The notes under the pieces: generated by a model
Database searches by the model: none
Told to the model about the DNA's origin: nothing
The model's input: the letters and a program-made list of their open reading frames with translations, nothing else
Shown: piece by piece, positions 1 through 8,201 of the stretch
Layout: each line of letters starts with the position of its first letter
Numbering within the stretch: the first letter of the stretch is position 1
Translations under genes and position numbers: made by a program
Assembly (NCBI RefSeq): GCF_022374875.2
Contig: NZ_CP092427.2
Span: forward strand, 1,364,001-1,428,000
DNA: 64,000 nt
Direction of reading: 5' to 3'
Source: Mycolicibacterium rufum
GTDB taxonomy: Bacteria; Actinomycetota; Actinomycetes; Mycobacteriales; Mycobacteriaceae

Positions 1-2
1 CG

Positions 3-656
3 TACCCCGATGACGACGGCAGTGATGACTATGTGGACTACGACGAGTACCTCGACGAGGCCCGTATCGACCGGCGCTGGATGTGGATCGCCGGCGTCGC
101 CGGGGTGGTCCTGTTCGTCGCCGTGATCACCGCCAGCGCGATCCTCGGCGGCGGCGACAGCGGTTCGGTGTCGGCGACGGTCGCCTCCGACGAGCCCAGC
201 GCCAGCGCCGCTCCGCAACCCTCGACGGCACCCCGGGTGGCCGCCCCGCCGCCGGCGCAGCCGTCGCTGCCCGCCGAGACGGTCACCACGATCTCCCCGA
301 CCCCGACCGCGCAGAGCCCCGTTCCGCAGCCGGTCACGCCGCTGCTGCCCGCGCCGCAGGCCGCTCCCCCGCCGCCGTCGGCCGCCCCGGGCACCGTGAC
401 CTACCGCGTCACCGGCACCCGATCGCTGCTCGACCTGGTCACGGTGATCTACACCGACGAGAAGGGTGCACTGCAGACCGAGGTCAACGCGGCGCTGCCG
501 TGGACGAAAACCGTGGTGCTCGATCCGGGCGTCACGCTGAGCTCGGTGACCGCGACCAGCGTCGCCGGTCAGCTCAACTGCAGCATCATCGACGCCAACG
601 GCACGCTGATCGCCGCGCAGAACAACAACTCGATCATCACCAACTGCACGCGCTGA
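3..656 (+). CDS. MmpS-like membrane-anchored Pro/Ala-rich protein, 5' end open (Rv3209 type)
   Basis: The reading frame is open to the left window edge, so the true start may lie outside. The first possible start inside is a GTG at 33, preceded by acidic Asp/Tyr-rich codons. Counted from that GTG, a single membrane helix covers about residues 17-39. A Pro/Ala/Thr-rich linker (about 50-120) follows, then a compact C-terminal domain with two cysteines near its end that could pair. The overall plan (cytoplasmic acidic tail, one helix, extracytoplasmic beta domain) resembles MmpS and other mycobacterial transport accessory proteins. The position before the ferritin-like gene and rhlE matches Rv3209 of M. 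tuberculosis. The exact function is unknown. Confidence 0.75.
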   Translation, partial: YPDDDGSDDYVDYDEYLDEARIDRRWMWIAGVAGVVLFVAVITASAILGGGDSGSVSATVASDEPSASAAPQPSTAPRVAAPPPAQPSLPAETVTTISPTPTAQSPVPQPVTPLLPAPQAAPPPPSAAPGTVTYRVTGTRSLLDLVTVIYTDEKGALQTEVNAALPWTKTVVLDPGVTLSSVTATSVAGQLNCSIIDANGTLIAAQNNNSIITNCTR

Positions 657-662
657 CCGCGG

Positions 663-1376
663 TCAGGCCAGGCCCAGCTCCTGCATCCGGGCGCTGTGCG
701 TCTGCTGCAGCCGGTCGAAGAAGTCGGTGATCTGCGACAGCCCGCCGCCGGACATCACCAGGTCGACGAGCTCGTCGTGGTCGGCCAGCACGTACTGGGC
801 CTGGGTGATGGCCTCCCCGAGCAGCCGCCGCGACCACAGCGCAAGCCGGTGCCGCTGCCGGTCGCTGGCCGTCACCGCGGCGCGCACCTCGGCGACCACG
901 AACTGCGAGTGCCCGGTCTCCGAGAGCACCGACCGGATGACGTCGGCCACCGGCCCGGGCAGCGCGTCGGCGATCTCGAGGTAGAAGTCCGCCGCCAACG
1001 CGTCGCCGACGTAGGTCTTGACCAGCGCTTCCAGCCACGTGCGCGGAGTGGTGAGACGGTGGTAGTTCTCCAGCGCCGAGGCGTACCGCGTCATCGCCGG
1101 CACCACGTCGACCCCGCGCTGCTCCAGCGCGTCGCGCAGCACCTCGTAGTGATTCATCTCCGCGGCGGCCATGCTCGCCATGTTGATCCGGCCCCGCAGA
1201 TTCGGCGCCATCCGAGCTTCTTCGGTCAGCCGGTAAAACGCCGCGACCTCGCCGTAGGCCAGCAGCGCGAACAGCTCGACGACCCCGGGATGGTCGGCGG
1301 AAACCCGGGGCGCCGCCGGGGCGTTCGACTCCGCTGCGGGGGCGGAAGCAGAGGCCGCGGACGGCGTGGAATTCAT
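663..1376 (-). CDS. Ferritin-like fold protein (Rv3210c type)
   Basis: A 237-residue protein with a low-complexity Ala/Ser/Pro N-terminus of about 25 residues, followed by an all-helical domain. Glu and His residues typical of ferritin-like carboxylate-bridged di-iron proteins are visible, for example in AAAEMNHYE (about 70-80) and SETGHSQF (about 150). The family is related to tRNA hydroxylase MiaE-like folds, but the substrate is unknown. The gene runs convergently toward the preceding gene with six bases between the stops. Its start faces rhlE across about 250 bases, so the two probably diverge from separate promoters. The function is inferred from fold only. Confidence 0.7.
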   Translation of the reverse strand: MNSTPSAASASAPAAESNAPAAPRVSADHPGVVELFALLAYGEVAAFYRLTEEARMAPNLRGRINMASMAAAEMNHYEVLRDALEQRGVDVVPAMTRYASALENYHRLTTPRTWLEALVKTYVGDALAADFYLEIADALPGPVADVIRSVLSETGHSQFVVAEVRAAVTASDRQRHRLALWSRRLLGEAITQAQYVLADHDELVDLVMSGGGLSQITDFFDRLQQTHSARMQELGLA

Positions 1377-1630
1377 GGGCCCAACTCTAGTCGGCGGTGG
1401 CGAAGGTGACTGAGTACTGCCCGACCGGCTACCATGGCATTCGGTGTCGGCGCGTGAGCCGACAGATCGATCCAGGTCAGGCAGGCGTCATCGCCGCAGG
1501 CACCGTGGCAATGTGCGTGCACGGAGCGGCCCGCCCCCTCAGAGCAGGGCCCGAACGAAGTTCACTTCTCACCCTCGTGCGCGCGTGGAAACGCATGAGG
1601 ATTGACAAGTGAAAGGCTTCGTCTACACGT
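1377..1630. other. Divergent intergenic region upstream of rhlE
   Basis: This 254-base region separates the divergent ferritin-like gene and rhlE. Short open frames inside it lack a recognisable ribosome binding site or homology, and I do not call them. No clear hairpin was found. It must carry both promoters, but I cannot assign -35/-10 elements with confidence. Confidence 0.5.
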
Positions 1631-3112
1631 ATGACTCCCGTAACCCCGCACCCCACCCCGACCTTCGCCGAGCTGGGGGTGCGCGATGAGATCGTCCGCG
1701 CCCTCGCCGAGAACGGCATCGAACACGCCTTCGCGATCCAGGAGCTGACGCTGCCGCTGGCGCTGGCCGGCGACGACCTGATCGGCCAGGCCCGCACCGG
1801 CATGGGCAAGACGTTCGCCTTCGGCGTGCCGCTGCTGCACCGGATCACCACCGACACCGAACGCCCCCTGACCGGAATTCCGCGGGCCCTGATCGTCGTC
1901 CCGACCCGCGAACTCTGCATCCAGGTGTACGAGGACCTCGTCGGCGCGTCGAAGTACCTGATGGCCGACGAGTCCCGCAAGCTCACCGTAACCGCGATCT
2001 ACGGCGGCCGCCCGTACGAACCGCAGATCGAGGCGCTGCAGAAGGGTGTCGACGTCGTCGTGGGCACACCCGGCCGCCTGCTCGACCTCGCGCAGCAGGG
2101 CCACCTGCAGCTCGGCGGCCTGTCGACGCTGGTGCTCGACGAGGCCGACGAGATGCTCGACCTGGGCTTCCTGCCGGACATCGAGCGCATCCTCAAGCAG
2201 ATCCCCGAGCAGCGGCAGGCGATGCTGTTCTCGGCCACGATGCCGGACCCGATCATCACCCTGGCCCGCACGTTCATGACCCAGCCGACGCACATCCGCG
2301 CCGAGGCCCCGCACTCGTCGGCCACCCACGACAGCACCGAGCAGTTCGCCTACCGGGCGCACGCGCTCGACAAGGTCGAGATGGTCAGCCGCATCCTGCA
2401 GGCCGAGGGCCGGGGCGCGACGATGATCTTCACGCGCACCAAGCGCACCGCCCAGAAGGTCGCCGACGAACTCGCCGAGCGCGGCTTCAAGGTCGGGGCG
2501 GTGCACGGCGATCTCGGACAGGGCGCGCGCGAGAAGGCGCTCAAGTCGTTCCGCACCGGTGAGGTCGACGTCCTGGTGGCCACCGATGTCGCCGCCCGCG
2601 GCATCGACATCGACGACATCACCCACGTCATCAACTTCCAGATCCCCGAGGACGAGCAGGCCTACGTGCACCGCATCGGCCGCACCGGCCGCGCGGGCAA
2701 GACGGGCATCGCCGTCACGCTGGTCGACTGGGACGAACTGCCCCGCTGGTCGATGATCGACAAGGCGCTCGGGCTGGACACACCCGACCCGGCCGAGACG
2801 TACTCGAGCTCCCCGCATCTCTACGAAGAACTCAACATCCCCGCCGACGCCGGCGGCTCGATCGGCACGCCGAGCCGCAGCACCGACAAGCCCAAGCGGG
2901 AACCGCGCGAGCGCTCCGAGCGGCCCGCGCGCAACCGCAGCCGCCGTCGCACCCGCGGCGGCCAACCGGTCGGCGCTCACCCGGAGACGACCGACCAGGC
3001 CGCCGTGGCCGACACCGACGCTCCGGCGGGTGACTCGGGCGACGCCGCGCGCGCGCCGCGGCGTCGCCGTCGGCGCCGCCCCAACAAGGCCGCGGCCGCC
3101 GGCGCCAACTGA
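1631..3112 (+). CDS. rhlE: DEAD-box ATP-dependent RNA helicase RhlE
   Basis: A 493-residue cytoplasmic RNA helicase that unwinds structured RNA and probably acts in ribosome assembly or mRNA decay. Motifs in order: Q-motif region near 30, ARTGMGKT (motif I), PTREL (Ia), GTPGR (Ib), DEAD in DEADEML (II), SAT (III), the VATDVAARGIDID block (V) and HRIGRTGRAGKTG (VI). The C-terminal 90 or so residues form an arginine-rich, disordered tail, which is common in actinobacterial RhlE and likely binds RNA. The start ATG gives an N-terminus like M. tuberculosis Rv3211. The next gene begins 14 bases downstream, suggesting cotranscription. Confidence 0.93.
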   Translation: MTPVTPHPTPTFAELGVRDEIVRALAENGIEHAFAIQELTLPLALAGDDLIGQARTGMGKTFAFGVPLLHRITTDTERPLTGIPRALIVVPTRELCIQVYEDLVGASKYLMADESRKLTVTAIYGGRPYEPQIEALQKGVDVVVGTPGRLLDLAQQGHLQLGGLSTLVLDEADEMLDLGFLPDIERILKQIPEQRQAMLFSATMPDPIITLARTFMTQPTHIRAEAPHSSATHDSTEQFAYRAHALDKVEMVSRILQAEGRGATMIFTRTKRTAQKVADELAERGFKVGAVHGDLGQGAREKALKSFRTGEVDVLVATDVAARGIDIDDITHVINFQIPEDEQAYVHRIGRTGRAGKTGIAVTLVDWDELPRWSMIDKALGLDTPDPAETYSSSPHLYEELNIPADAGGSIGTPSRSTDKPKREPRERSERPARNRSRRRTRGGQPVGAHPETTDQAAVADTDAPAGDSGDAARAPRRRRRRRPNKAAAAGAN

Positions 3113-3126
3113 GCCGAATCCGCGCG

Positions 3127-4341
3127 ATGGTCAGACCGGAGCGCCGCACCCGAGCAGACGTGGTGGCGGCCGTGGTGATCGCTGCTGTCGTCGTCCTCGT
3201 CGCCGCGGTCGTGTGGTGGACCAGCGACGCCCGCGCCACCCTCAGCCGGCCCGCCGCGACCCCGGTCCCGACGCTGAAGCCGGCCGTCGCGGTTCCCGCC
3301 ACCCTGCGCCAGGTGTGGGTGGCCCCGAGTGCCCGCACCAGCCGGCCACTGGTGGTGTCGGGCGCGGTGGTCACCGGGGACGGGCGCGCTATGCAGGGCC
3401 GCGACCCCGCCACCGGTGAGGCGCTGTGGAGCTACGAACGCGACCTCGACCTGTGCGGGGTGACCTGGGTCTACAACTACGCCGTCGCGGTCTACCCCGA
3501 CGTGCGCGGCTGCGGACAGGTCAGCACCATCGACGCCCGCACCGGGATGCGCGGGCCCGCCCGCACCAGCTACGCCGACAAGCGCGTGACCCTGTCCGGG
3601 GACGGCACCACCGTGCTCTCGGCCGGTGACACCCGGCTGGAAATGTGGCGCTCGGACATGGTGCGCATGCTCAGCTACGGCGCGCTCGACGCCCCGATCA
3701 ACCCGGGGAAGCCCGCCTCACCGGCGTGCCGTTTCACCTCGGCCGCGGCGAGCTCGTCGGCGGTGTCGGTGCTCGAGGCCTGCCCGAACCAGGCCGACCT
3801 ACGGCTCACCCTGCTCCGCCCGTCCGACGAAGAGGACACCCCCGAGCTCAAGTACGTGCAACAGAAGGGCGTCACCGACGGCAGCGGGGCGCGCGTGGTC
3901 GCCGTGTCGGACACGACGACCGCGCTGTACGTGCCGACGCCGAAACCGCGGCTGGACATCGTCGACGAGACGGGCGCGACGATCGACAGCACCGTGGTCC
4001 CCGCCGCACCGTCGTCCGACGCCACGATCTCGCGCGTCGGCGACCTGATCACGTGGTGGACCGGCGACGCACTGATGGTGTTCTCGGCGACGAACCTGCA
4101 GTACCGCTACACCGTCGCGGCGAAGGGGGCCAATGCCCCGGTGGGCCCGGCGACGTTGATGGCGGGGCGGCTGCTGGTCCCGGTGACGAGCGGCTACGAC
4201 GTGTTCGACCCCGCCACGGGCGCCGGCGACCGGCACATCGCGCTGCAGCGCCCGGCCGTCGACGGCCCGGTGGTTCCCGCGGTGGCGGGCTCGATGCTGC
4301 TGGAACAGCGGGGCGACGAGATCGTCGGGCTCTCGGGTTAG
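3127..4341 (+). CDS. Membrane-anchored PQQ-like beta-propeller protein (Rv3212 family)
   Basis: A 404-residue protein with one N-terminal membrane helix (about residues 11-32) and a large extracytoplasmic part. Repeated segments such as DPATGEALWSYE, IDARTGMR and DPATGAGDR are typical of PQQ-like or quinoprotein-type beta-propeller blades. Four cysteines lie in the propeller. No catalytic signature is visible, so a scaffold or binding role in the envelope is more likely than enzymatic activity. It sits directly downstream of rhlE on the same strand, and its stop codon overlaps the stop of the convergent ParA-like gene by three bases. It is the positional equivalent of Rv3212. Confidence 0.8.
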   Translation: MVRPERRTRADVVAAVVIAAVVVLVAAVVWWTSDARATLSRPAATPVPTLKPAVAVPATLRQVWVAPSARTSRPLVVSGAVVTGDGRAMQGRDPATGEALWSYERDLDLCGVTWVYNYAVAVYPDVRGCGQVSTIDARTGMRGPARTSYADKRVTLSGDGTTVLSAGDTRLEMWRSDMVRMLSYGALDAPINPGKPASPACRFTSAAASSSAVSVLEACPNQADLRLTLLRPSDEEDTPELKYVQQKGVTDGSGARVVAVSDTTTALYVPTPKPRLDIVDETGATIDSTVVPAAPSSDATISRVGDLITWWTGDALMVFSATNLQYRYTVAAKGANAPVGPATLMAGRLLVPVTSGYDVFDPATGAGDRHIALQRPAVDGPVVPAVAGSMLLEQRGDEIVGLSG

Positions 4342-5141
4342 AGCTCCGGGGTGAACGTGGCCAGGGCCTTGCCGCTCTTCCAGTGCTTGAGCAGCGCGTC
4401 GGCGAACTCGCGGTAGGCGATCGCTCCCTTGTTCTTGCGGCCGGTCAGCACCGACGACCCGGACGCGCTGGCTTCGGCGAAGCGCACGGTGCGCGGGATC
4501 GGCGGCGCCAGCACCGGAAGCCCGTAGCGGTCGGCGACGTCAAACAGCACGTCGCGACTGTGCGTGGTGCGCGAGTCGTACAGCGTGGGCAGCGCGCCGA
4601 GCAGTTTGAGGTCGGCGTTGGTGATCTGCTGGACGTCGTTGATGGTCCGCAGGAACTGGCCGACACCGCGATGCGCCAGCGTCTCGCACTGGAGAGGGAC
4701 GACGACCTCGTCGGCCGCGGTCAGACCATTGAGCGTCAGCACCCCCAGCGACGGCGGGCAGTCGATGATCACCACGTCGAACTTGTCGGCGAGCTTGGCC
4801 AGGGCCCGCTTCAGCGCGTACTCCCGGCCCGCCCGCATCAGCAGCATCGCCTCGGCCCCGGCGAGGTCGATGTTGGCCGGTAGCAACGTCATTCCCTCGG
4901 CGGTGTCGACCAGCGCGGCGTCGGGCTCGACATCGCCGAGCAGCACCTCATGCACCGACACGGCGAGCTTGTCGGGGTCCTGGCCCAGCGAGAACGTCAG
5001 ACAGCCCTGTGGATCGAGATCCACGAGCAGCACCCGCTTGCCCGATTCCACCATCGCCGCGCCGAGCGACGCCACCGTCGTCGTCTTGGCGACCCCACCC
5101 TTTTGATTGGCGACCGCCAGTACCCGCGTCACGTTTCCCAT
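4338..5141 (-). CDS. ParA/Soj-like ATPase, orphan (Rv3213c type)
   Basis: A 267-residue Walker-type ATPase of the ParA/MinD family. It has the deviant Walker A KGGVAKTT near residue 15, the A' motif LLVDLDPQG, and Walker B VVIIDCPPSLG near 120. No ParB or other partition partner is adjacent, and the chromosomal parAB pair should lie elsewhere near the origin, so this is an orphan that could position another cargo. I chose the ATG at 5141, which gives MGNVTRVLAV. A GTG three codons later (5132) is possible, and a longer ATG start at 5162 is less likely by family length. Confidence 0.85.
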   Translation of the reverse strand: MGNVTRVLAVANQKGGVAKTTTVASLGAAMVESGKRVLLVDLDPQGCLTFSLGQDPDKLAVSVHEVLLGDVEPDAALVDTAEGMTLLPANIDLAGAEAMLLMRAGREYALKRALAKLADKFDVVIIDCPPSLGVLTLNGLTAADEVVVPLQCETLAHRGVGQFLRTINDVQQITNADLKLLGALPTLYDSRTTHSRDVLFDVADRYGLPVLAPPIPRTVRFAEASASGSSVLTGRKNKGAIAYREFADALLKHWKSGKALATFTPEL

Positions 5142-5206
5142 CTTGGCACGCCATCCTGCCACCGCGCCGTCCGGCGGTGCCGCGCCGTGCGGCAGAATCG
5201 GACATC

Positions 5207-5818
5207 GTGGCCCTTCTGCAGCACCGGTTGATCCTGCTCCGCCACGGCGAGACCGAATGGTCGAAGTCGGGTAAGCACACCGGCCGCACCGAACTCGAGC
5301 TCACCGACCACGGTCGCGAGCAGGCCACCGCGGCCGCGGAGACGCTCGCCCAGCTGCGGCTGGCGGACCCCTTCGTGGTCAGCAGTCCGCGCGCGCGGGC
5401 CAGAACCACCGCCGAGTTGGCCGGGCTGAGCATCGATGAGGTGAACCCGCTGATCAGCGAGTGGGACTACGGCGACTACGAGGGCACCACCACCGAGGAG
5501 ATCCGCAAGGCCGTACCGAACTGGCTGGTGTGGACCCATGGCTGCCCGGGTGGCGAGACCACCGCGCAGGTCTGTGAGCGCGCCGACCGCGCCATCGCGT
5601 TCGCGCTCGAACACCTGCAGACCCGCGACGTGGTGTTCGTGGGCCACGGCCACTTCTCCCGCGCCGTGATCACCCGCTGGATCGAGCAGCCCGTCTACGA
5701 GGGCATCCGGTTCGCGATGCCGGCCGTGTCGATCGCCGTCTGCGGCTTCGAACACGGTGTGCGTCAGCTCAGTGCGCTGGGCCTGACCGGTCATCCCGAC
5801 CCCGCCGTGTCCACGTGA
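5207..5818 (+). CDS. gpm2: Histidine phosphatase, acid phosphatase / phosphoglycerate mutase-like
   Basis: A 203-residue histidine phosphatase superfamily protein. The catalytic motif LRHGETEW occurs near residue 12, a second arginine-containing segment SSPRARARTT near 55, and the second catalytic histidine in VGHGHFSRA near 150. The M. tuberculosis counterpart Rv3214 was first named phosphoglycerate mutase but behaves as an acid phosphatase, so mutase activity should not be assumed. I chose the GTG start because it matches family length. Its stop overlaps the GTG start of the isochorismate synthase gene (GTGA), indicating an operon with translational coupling. Confidence 0.87.
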   Translation: MALLQHRLILLRHGETEWSKSGKHTGRTELELTDHGREQATAAAETLAQLRLADPFVVSSPRARARTTAELAGLSIDEVNPLISEWDYGDYEGTTTEEIRKAVPNWLVWTHGCPGGETTAQVCERADRAIAFALEHLQTRDVVFVGHGHFSRAVITRWIEQPVYEGIRFAMPAVSIAVCGFEHGVRQLSALGLTGHPDPAVST

Positions 5819-6915
5819 CGCGGGAGCCGACGTTCGTCCTGGCCGGGCCCGACGGTGTCGTCACCGCCGAGGGGGTGCACACGGCGTTCCCGCGCATCGC
5901 CGATGCTCGTGCCGCGCTGGCCTCGCACAGTGCCCCGATCATCGTCGGCGCGCTGCCTTTCGACCTCACCGCGCCGGCCGCGCTGATCCGGCCGCAGACC
6001 GTGCGGTTCACCGACACACTGCCGTCGTGGCCACTGCGTGAATTACCGCCCACCCGGATCACCGAGACGACGCCGGACGCCGACGAACACCGCCGCCGCA
6101 TCGCGGCCGCCCTCGAACGGCTCCGCGACACCGACTCCGGCTTGCACAAGGTCGTGCTGGCCCGGGCGCTGCGGATCGGCGCCGACGGCCCTCTCGACGC
6201 CCGCACCGTGCTGCACCGACTCGCGGGCAACGACGCGCAGGCCACCAAATACCTCGTGGACCTGTCCGCGGCCGGGGACGGCTACTCCGGCACCGCGCTG
6301 GTGGGCGCCAGCCCCGAATTGCTCGTGGCGCGCAACGGAATACAGGTGACGTGTCGGCCGTTCGCGGGCTCGGCGCCCCGGCACGCCGATCCGGAGCAGG
6401 ACGCCGCCAGCGGCGCAGCACTCGCAGACTCGGCGAAGAACCGGCACGAACACCAACTGGTGGTCGACGCGCTGCGCGAAGCGCTCGACCCGCTGTGCAC
6501 CGAGGTGCAGATCGCCGACCGGCCGCAGCTCACCCGCACCGCCGCGGTATGGCATCTGTACACCCCCATCACCGGCCGCCTGCGCGAAAAGTCAACCACA
6601 GCATTGGATCTCGCGATCGCGTTGCATCCGACCCCCGCCGTCGGCGGCTCCCCCACCGACGCGGCGACCGCGCTGATCGGCGACCTCGAGGGCGACCGGG
6701 GTTTCTACGCGGGCACCGTGGGTTGGTGCGATCAGCGCGGCGACGGCCGCTGGGTGGTGTCCATCCGGTGCGCGCAGCTGTCCGCCGACCGTCGCTCGGC
6801 GCTGGCGCACTCCGGCGGCGGCATCGTCGCCGAATCCGAGCCCGACGACGAACTCGACGAGACCACAACCAAATTCAGGACGATCCTGACCGCGTTGGGA
6901 GTGCCCGATGACTGA
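5815..6915 (+). CDS. entC: Isochorismate synthase (chorismate-binding family)
   Basis: A 366-residue enzyme of the chorismate-utilising (ADCS/isochorismate synthase) fold, converting chorismate to isochorismate for menaquinone or siderophore precursors. Visible hallmarks are KVVLARAL (about 110), GASPELLV (about 165), the AGS/ADSAKNRHEHQLVVD helix (about 205) and the C-terminal LHPTPAVGGSP and RGFYAGTVGW segments. The GTG start overlaps the upstream phosphatase stop, and its own stop overlaps the following acetyltransferase start. It matches Rv3215 in position. No other menaquinone or siderophore genes are in the window, so which pathway it feeds is inferred only. Confidence 0.88.
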   Translation: MTREPTFVLAGPDGVVTAEGVHTAFPRIADARAALASHSAPIIVGALPFDLTAPAALIRPQTVRFTDTLPSWPLRELPPTRITETTPDADEHRRRIAAALERLRDTDSGLHKVVLARALRIGADGPLDARTVLHRLAGNDAQATKYLVDLSAAGDGYSGTALVGASPELLVARNGIQVTCRPFAGSAPRHADPEQDAASGAALADSAKNRHEHQLVVDALREALDPLCTEVQIADRPQLTRTAAVWHLYTPITGRLREKSTTALDLAIALHPTPAVGGSPTDAATALIGDLEGDRGFYAGTVGWCDQRGDGRWVVSIRCAQLSADRRSALAHSGGGIVAESEPDDELDETTTKFRTILTALGVPDD

Positions 6916-7399
6916 CACCGTGATCCGCGCCGTACGCCCCGGCGACGAGGCTGAGTTGACCGCGATGATCCACGAACTCGCGGCGTTCGAGCGGGCGTCG
7001 GACGAGTGCACCGTGACCGAGAAGCAGTTGCGCGACGCCCTGTTCGGGTCGAACGCGGTGGTCTACGGCCATCTCGTGGAGGTGGACGGACAGGCCGCGG
7101 CCGGCGCGCTGTGGTTCCGCAACTTCTCCACCTGGGACGGGGTCGCCGGCATCTACCTCGAGGATCTGTTCGTACGTCCGCAGTTTCGTCGGCGCGGCCT
7201 GGCCCGCGCGCTGCTGGCCACCCTCGCGCGCGAATGCGTGGATCAGGGCTACAGCCGGCTCACCTGGGCGGTGCTGGACTGGAACGTCGACGCGATCGCC
7301 CTGTACGACGGGGTCGGCGGCCGGCCGCAGAGCGAGTGGATCACCTACCGGGTGTCGGGACCCGAACTGTCGGAGTTGGCGGCCTCGTCGCCGGCCTGA
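6908..7399 (+). CDS. GNAT family N-acetyltransferase (Rv3216 type)
   Basis: A 163-residue single-domain GNAT acetyltransferase. The acetyl-CoA binding motif appears as VRPQFRRRGLARALL (about 95-110) after the beta4 strand IYLEDLFV, and the C-terminal NVDAIALYDGVGG motif is typical of the family. The substrate is unknown (amine or protein). The start codon lies inside the last codons of the isochorismate synthase gene, giving a three-gene coupled operon. Its 3' end overlaps the convergent membrane-protein gene by 55 bases, so the last 18 or so codons are read on both strands. Confidence 0.85.
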   Translation: MTDTVIRAVRPGDEAELTAMIHELAAFERASDECTVTEKQLRDALFGSNAVVYGHLVEVDGQAAAGALWFRNFSTWDGVAGIYLEDLFVRPQFRRRGLARALLATLARECVDQGYSRLTWAVLDWNVDAIALYDGVGGRPQSEWITYRVSGPELSELAASSPA

Positions 7400-7761
7400 G
7401 TCCACCAGTGCAGCCCCGCCGGGCTGAACAGCAGCGCCAGCACCGCGATCGACACTCCGGCCACGACGATCGCATACGCCAGCTGTCCGGAGCTGAAGAC
7501 GTACCAGGCCACCCCGAGCAGCACCAGGTTGGCGAACACCGCGATGCCGCGGCCCCACCGCCGTCCCGTCCACAGCGCCCAGCCCGCGGCGACGACGGCC
7601 GAGCCCATGACCGTGAACCACACCGCGGTGCCGTAGCCGCTGATCGCGTCCTCGTGGTGGCCGGCGAGTTCGCGCACCACCAGCACGACGGCCGTCACGA
7701 GCGCGAGCGATCCCTGCAGGGCGGCAATGCCCCCGGCCGCGCGGACCACCCGCGGTGTCAC
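7345..7761 (-). CDS. Small four-helix integral membrane protein (Rv3217c type)
   Basis: A 138-residue hydrophobic protein with four predicted membrane helices (about 8-30, 45-65, 72-92, 97-117), followed by a short polar tail. There is no recognised enzymatic motif. The GTG start forms a GTGA overlap with the stop of the upstream aroQ-type gene, so it appears to be the last gene of the qsuB-aroQ transcript here. In M. tuberculosis the same core gene is present without that catabolic island, so the coupling is probably a by-product of island placement rather than shared function. Confidence 0.75.
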   Translation of the reverse strand: MTPRVVRAAGGIAALQGSLALVTAVVLVVRELAGHHEDAISGYGTAVWFTVMGSAVVAAGWALWTGRRWGRGIAVFANLVLLGVAWYVFSSGQLAYAIVVAGVSIAVLALLFSPAGLHWWTQAGDEAANSDSSGPDTR

Positions 7762-8201
7762 GGGGCGATCCTGCCCGCCAAATACCGGACCGCCATCTCG
7801 TAGCCGAGCGGGCCGGCGCCCGCCACCACCATGTCGGCCACCGCGGACACGTAGGAGTGATGCCGGAACTCTTCGCGCGCATGGATGTTGCTCAAGTGCA
7901 CCTCGGCGACCGGCAGGTCGACCGAGCGCAGTGCGTCGGCGATGGCCACCGAGGTGTGGCTGTACGCGGCGGGATTGATGACGATGCCCGCGCAGTCCTC
8001 GCGCGCGGACTGGATCGCGTCGATCAGCACGCCCTCGTGATTGCTCTGCACCGCCCGCACCTCGAGACCCGCTTCGGCGGCCACCGCGGTGACCCGGTCC
8101 TCGATCTCGGCGAGCGTCGTCGAGCCGTAGACCTCGGGCTGCCGGGTGCCGAGCAGGTTCAGGTTCGGCCCGTTGACGAGCAGCAGACGGCGTGCGGTCA
8201 C
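7758..8201 (-). CDS. aroQ: Type II 3-dehydroquinate dehydratase (catabolic AroQ/QsuC)
   Basis: A 147-residue type II dehydroquinase that interconverts 3-dehydroquinate and 3-dehydroshikimate. The family signature [17 protein letters not shown] occupies residues 10-26 and includes the catalytic Tyr25 and Arg20. [10 protein letters not shown] and [17 protein letters not shown] carry the substrate-binding Asn and catalytic His. Mycobacteria normally have a biosynthetic copy beside aroB elsewhere. Its place directly behind qsuB, with a GTGA overlap at each end, argues that this copy serves quinate/shikimate degradation, like qsuC of Corynebacterium glutamicum. The GTG start at 8201 is supported by the overlap. 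Confidence 0.9.
   Translation of the reverse strand: MTARRLLLVNGPNLNLLGTRQPEVYGSTTLAEIEDRVTAVAAEAGLEVRAVQSNHEGVLIDAIQSAREDCAGIVINPAAYSHTSVAIADALRSVDLPVAEVHLSNIHAREEFRHHSYVSAVADMVVAGAGPLGYEMAVRYLAGRIAP

Noticed and set aside
1397..1612. Short open frame upstream of rhlE
   Set aside because: No ribosome binding site, no family resemblance, and position in a divergent promoter region.
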